Assembly: GCA_007118795.1 (NCBI GenBank) | Contig: SKQX01000106.1 | Coordinates: 1-7,975, forward strand | Length of the DNA stretch: 7,975 nucleotides | Source of the DNA: Thermoflexales bacterium | Lineage (GTDB): Bacteria > Chloroflexota > Anaerolineae > B4-G1 | Reading direction: 5' to 3' | Shown: positions 4,943-7,975 of the stretch, piece after piece | Layout of the letters: every line of letters begins with the position of its first letter | Position numbering within the stretch: the first letter of the stretch is position 1 | Made by a program: the position numbers and the translations under genes | Notes under the pieces: generated by a model | Seen by the model: only the letters and a program-made list of their open reading frames with translations | What the model was told of the DNA's origin: nothing | The model's database searches: none

Positions 4943-7252
4943 CTATAGGGCCACCGTCGCACGATCCCCGCCCGAGAGCACCTGCATCTTCTCCCCCACC
5001 GTCACCCGTACCGACCCGCCATTCTCCTGCGTTGCGCGCACCCGTACCTCGTCCTCCCTCAATTCGATGGCCAGCAGGTTGTTTCGGATCACCAGGTGGA
5101 ACACCACCCGTTCCCAATGATCTGGCAGGGCTGGAGCCAATCGTATCCCTCCCTGGTCGACCTGGAGCCCACCGAACCCCTGCACGATCATCTGCCATAC
5201 CCCACCGCAGGCCGCCGTATGGATGCCGCCCAGGAACGTCCCCCCGCTCATCACCTTCGTACTGGCATCGTAAAGATCGATCGTCGATCCCTTCTTGAAG
5301 TACTCATAGGCCCGCCCCGGGCGGCCCACCCTGCTGGCCACCAGCGAGTGGACCGACGGACTCAGCGAGGATCCGTGCTCGGTTCGCGGTTCGTAATAGT
5401 CGTAGTTGGCGCGCATCACGTCCTTCGGGAATAGCCTGTCGTGAAGAGCGAACAGCTGCAGAAGGTCGGCTTGCTTCAGAACCTGCGTGCGGACCGCCAC
5501 CCCATTGGGCCATCCCCAATACTCCTCCGGATCCAGCAGCCGCTGGCGCACCTCATCCGGACGCACATCCTCCAGCTGGAAGTAGCCCTCAAACTGCTCA
5601 ACGAGCAGGGTCTCCCGGTCCGGTTGGGGAAGATAGATGCGCTCGGCGATATCCTTCCAGTTCTCGACATCCGTCTCCGTTAGGTCCAGACGAGCGAAGA
5701 GCGCCTCAAGCTCCCCCGCTGCCGACTCCTTCATCATCTCGCGAATCGTCAATGCCTTCTCCAGAGCGAAATGGGCCTGATAGTTGGTGAACGCGTTGTT
5801 GTCCACATTCTCGTGGTACTCATCGGGCCCCAACACCCGGATCAGCTCGTACCGGCCCTTGTCCACCCTGTAATGGCTGCGCGACACTAGGAACTGGGCT
5901 ACCTCAAAAGCGATCTCCGCACCATGCTTGACGATGAAGTCCCAGTCCCCTGTAGCGACGTAATACTGCCAGATCGAGGTGACGATGTCCGGCGAGATGT
6001 GAATCTGCCAGTCGTTGAAGTGGTTGCGGATCTTCCGGCCCGTCAGGACGTCCGTGAAGAAGAAATCCGGGAACAGCTCCTCCCCTGTCTTGCCGCTGGT
6101 CCAGGCGTAGAAAGCGCCACCGAAGCCCAGTCTCTCCGCTTTCTCTCGAGCACCATCCAGCGTGTCGTAACGGTACCGGAGGATGCTCTTGGCGATCCGC
6201 GGCCTCGTATACAAGAACATCGGCAGGTTGAAGATCTCCTGATCCCAGAACGCTGCTCCCTGGTAGACTTGACAGGATAGCCCCCGCGCCCCTATGGGCA
6301 GCCTGGCGTGAGTGGGGGTAGCGATGATGTTCTGGTACAGGCTGAAGCGCGTGGCAATCTGGTCCTCCAGATCGCCCTCGATCTGGATATCGCTGACGTC
6401 CCAGATGCGCTCCCATTCCCTGCTGTGCTTCGTCTTCACCACGTCGTACCCATCCCGCAGAGCGGCCCGTGCCTCGGCCTGAGCGTGTTCCCGGGGTGCC
6501 GACACGTCGTTGCTCGTGGCGATGGCGATGGCCTTCTCCATCGTGATCGTCTGGCCTCTCTCCAGCGTGAACGTTAGACGGCGGACGATTCGTTTCCGCT
6601 CCTCGACAATCTCGAGCGTCTGAGGCTGGGCGCCCGTCAACGTCATCCCCTCGGCGACGTCGATCTGCGTGCCGAGCTCCCCCGTCACTGTCTCGAACAG
6701 CAGCAGGTCTCCTTGCACCGACGGCGCATACGTCCTGAAGTGCTCGCCGTTCAAGTTCCACACTTCTCCGTCAATTCCGGTCGAGATCACAACCTGGGAT
6801 GGTTGGGCCACACGAAACCGATACCGCATCGCGATGAGGTGCAGATTGTCGTAGCTGGCGAGTCTCTCGGTTTCGAGATGCACGCGCTGACCGTGCGTGC
6901 CCTCCCAGGTCTGCGCCCGGAAAAAGCGACCCGAGCGCAAGTCTAGACCACGGGCGTAATCGTGCGTCTCGCCCGTGAACACGGAAACCATCTCACCATC
7001 GACAAAGAGCTGGGTAAGGAGTCCGTTGGGGACGTTACACAGTTCCGGGAAGCCATCGGCCTTGTCATATGTGTCGCTGACGATGCAGGCTGTATATCGA
7101 TCGGCCTCCCACTCGACCAGCGTGCCCCGATACCCCAGATAGCCGTTGCCAATCATGAAGTTGCTGCCGGTGGTGGCCACTTGGTCGGGGTTGAAGACGG
7201 ACTCGGCGATCTCCCAGCCGGTATCGGTGTAGAGGTTATTCTTCAGGTTCAC
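4943..7252 (-). CDS. Glycoside hydrolase family 65 inverting glycoside phosphorylase
   Basis: 769 residues, a full-length member of the maltose/kojibiose/trehalose phosphorylase family. These cytoplasmic enzymes split alpha-glucosides with inorganic phosphate, giving beta-glucose 1-phosphate and the free acceptor sugar. The N-terminal beta-sandwich starts with ATTGSNFMIGNGYLGYRGTL (27-46). The (alpha/alpha)6 catalytic barrel carries FWDQEIF (335-341), the general acid Glu478 in GPDEYHENVDNNAF, Lys593-Gln594, and the phosphate site HGSSLS (626-631). A small C-terminal beta domain ends the protein. All the key residues I can check are present, so it should be active. Substrate choice depends on loops I cannot assign from sequence. 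The frame is open to 7315, but I chose GTG 7252 because AAGGAG lies eight bases before it and the family usually begins near here. The beta-phosphoglucomutase that often accompanies such enzymes is not in the window. The gene lies 121 bases downstream of ppk1 on the same strand. Confidence 0.93.
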   Translation of the reverse strand: MNLKNNLYTDTGWEIAESVFNPDQVATTGSNFMIGNGYLGYRGTLVEWEADRYTACIVSDTYDKADGFPELCNVPNGLLTQLFVDGEMVSVFTGETHDYARGLDLRSGRFFRAQTWEGTHGQRVHLETERLASYDNLHLIAMRYRFRVAQPSQVVISTGIDGEVWNLNGEHFRTYAPSVQGDLLLFETVTGELGTQIDVAEGMTLTGAQPQTLEIVEERKRIVRRLTFTLERGQTITMEKAIAIATSNDVSAPREHAQAEARAALRDGYDVVKTKHSREWERIWDVSDIQIEGDLEDQIATRFSLYQNIIATPTHARLPIGARGLSCQVYQGAAFWDQEIFNLPMFLYTRPRIAKSILRYRYDTLDGAREKAERLGFGGAFYAWTSGKTGEELFPDFFFTDVLTGRKIRNHFNDWQIHISPDIVTSIWQYYVATGDWDFIVKHGAEIAFEVAQFLVSRSHYRVDKGRYELIRVLGPDEYHENVDNNAFTNYQAHFALEKALTIREMMKESAAGELEALFARLDLTETDVENWKDIAERIYLPQPDRETLLVEQFEGYFQLEDVRPDEVRQRLLDPEEYWGWPNGVAVRTQVLKQADLLQLFALHDRLFPKDVMRANYDYYEPRTEHGSSLSPSVHSLVASRVGRPGRAYEYFKKGSTIDLYDASTKVMSGGTFLGGIHTAACGGVWQMIVQGFGGLQVDQGGIRLAPALPDHWERVVFHLVIRNNLLAIELREDEVRVRATQENGGSVRVTVGEKMQVLSGGDRATVAL

Positions 7253-7260
7253 CAGTTTAG

Positions 7261-7266
7261 CTCCTT
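7261..7266 (-). promoter_or_regulatory. Shine-Dalgarno fixing the GTG start of the GH65 gene
   Basis: On the - strand AAGGAG is followed by eight bases and then GTG at 7252. This is the best ribosome site in the region and argues against the in-frame ATG at 7315, which would lie upstream of the site. Confidence 0.75.
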
Positions 7267-7373
7267 GTGAGTGCCGAACACGGGGCTCTAGTAGATCGGC
7301 CGGCAAACGGTGCAAAGCTTCACGCTAGGGGACCCAGTCCGACCAGATCACCGATCAACGCCACCCTCACCAT

Positions 7374-7975
7374 CTATTCCTCGCCGTGCCACACCCCTCG
7401 ATGCTCGATCAACCACTGCTGCGAGTTGATCCGGGGCTCACCGTCTCCCGGCACCACCCATTCGTAGCTGCCGTCCGCGAGCATCCGCCGGGCCTTCACA
7501 TTGTCCTGCAGGTGGACTCGTAGAATCTGATCGCGCAGGGCCGTCTTAAGGCCCGGATCCTCGATGGGGAAGAGCGTCTCGACACGCTTGTAGAGGTTCC
7601 GGGGCATCAGATCAGCGCTCCCTGTCAGGATCTCCTCGTCGCCGCCGTTTCGGAAGTAGTAGATGCGGGCGTGCTCCAGAAAGCGCCCGACGATGGACGT
7701 CACCTCGATGTTATCACTCACACCCGGCACGCCCGGTCGGAGACAGCAGATGCCCCGAGGCTGCAACTCCACTTTCACCCCTGCCTGAGAGGCGCGATAG
7801 AGCGCCTCAATGCAGTGTTTGTCCACCAGTGAGTTCATCTTCAGGGCGATGTGACCGTCTCCGCTCTTCTCGTGCTGCTCGATCTCGCGGTCGATTCGAG
7901 CGACAATCTGCTCTGCCATCCTCCCTGGAGCGACCAGGAGCTTCCGGTACTCATCCTTCCGAGAATAGCCGGTCA
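7374..7975 (-). CDS. ppk1: Polyphosphate kinase 1, C-terminal part (5' end outside the window)
   Basis: The last 199 residues of a protein whose start lies beyond the right edge; the frame is open to the edge. PPK1 reversibly transfers the terminal phosphate of ATP to polyphosphate through a phosphohistidine. The visible part is the C-terminal phospholipase-D-like catalytic region. It shows TGYSRKDEYRKLLVAP, then HIALKMNSLVD, then RGICCLRPGVPG, then SIVGRFLEHARIYYF, then GSADLMPRNLYKRVE, all hallmark PPK1 motifs in the right order. The His of RFLEH (codon 7671-7673) corresponds to the second essential histidine of the family. The autophosphorylated histidine would lie upstream and is not seen. 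The in-frame ATG at 7919 is an internal Met, not the start. The C-terminus has normal length with no sign of truncation. The next gene on this strand is the GH65 phosphorylase, and co-transcription is possible but not shown. Confidence 0.95.
   Translation of the reverse strand, partial: TGYSRKDEYRKLLVAPGRMAEQIVARIDREIEQHEKSGDGHIALKMNSLVDKHCIEALYRASQAGVKVELQPRGICCLRPGVPGVSDNIEVTSIVGRFLEHARIYYFRNGGDEEILTGSADLMPRNLYKRVETLFPIEDPGLKTALRDQILRVHLQDNVKARRMLADGSYEWVVPGDGEPRINSQQWLIEHRGVWHGEE

Noticed and set aside
4720..4962. 80-codon - strand frame overlapping the end of the GH65 gene
   Set aside because: The C-terminal half looks vaguely helical, but there is no ribosome site, domain or codon bias. 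It is too weak to call a gene.
5904..6761. 285-codon frame within the GH65 gene on the same strand
   Set aside because: It is a shifted-frame shadow of the GH65 coding region and is Arg/Gly/His-rich with no motifs.
7288..7315. Possible promoter for the GH65 gene (TTGCAC, 16 bases, TACTAG on the - strand)
   Set aside because: The -10 matches only 3 of 6 positions and the spacing is not ideal, so it cannot be told from background.

Overview
The window looks like chromosomal DNA of a GC-rich, free-living bacterium. Several traits fit the Chloroflexota (Anaerolineae or Thermoflexia type): a lipoprotein with a long Pro/Thr-rich linker, GTG/TTG starts, an archaeal-looking TctA-family permease, a GH65 glycoside phosphorylase, and two intergenic repeat families common in such genomes (a CCTCTCCCCC-type palindrome and a GTCATTCTGAG-type repeat). 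This placement is inference from gene style, since no rRNA or marker gene is present.

Layout. Positions 1-330 are non-coding repeat DNA. Two copies of a larger unit are present; the first contains five exact-length 22-bp tandem repeats, and both end in a strong palindrome. Positions 331-538 are an unassigned intergenic stretch holding one inverted repeat. Next come three + strand genes: a membrane-anchored zinc-ribbon protein with four tandem OB-fold domains (539-1927), a Pro/Thr-linker protein with a lipoprotein-type signal and two related OB-fold domains (1945-3075), and a polytopic TctA/COG1784-type permease (3229-4542). A 135-bp MITE-like element with TA-flanked terminal inverted repeats lies between the second and third genes. 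It starts at the stop codon of the second gene, and its right end forms part of a plausible promoter for the permease.

A non-coding gap of about 400 bp (4543-4942) separates these from two - strand genes that converge on them. These are a complete GH65 inverting glycoside phosphorylase (4943-7252, GTG start with a strong Shine-Dalgarno) and, upstream of it, the C-terminal end of polyphosphate kinase 1 (from 7374 to beyond the window edge).

How the genes may work together. The two OB-fold proteins are clearly paralogous, sharing the same repeat signature, and both are predicted to display their OB domains outside the cytoplasmic membrane. With the permease they form a candidate envelope module: permease plus extracytoplasmic OB-fold binding proteins, with no TctB or TctC partner visible. 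Its substrate is unknown. It is the best candidate here for an undescribed system. The ppk1-GH65 pair is on one strand but separated by about 120 bp, and a functional link is not shown.
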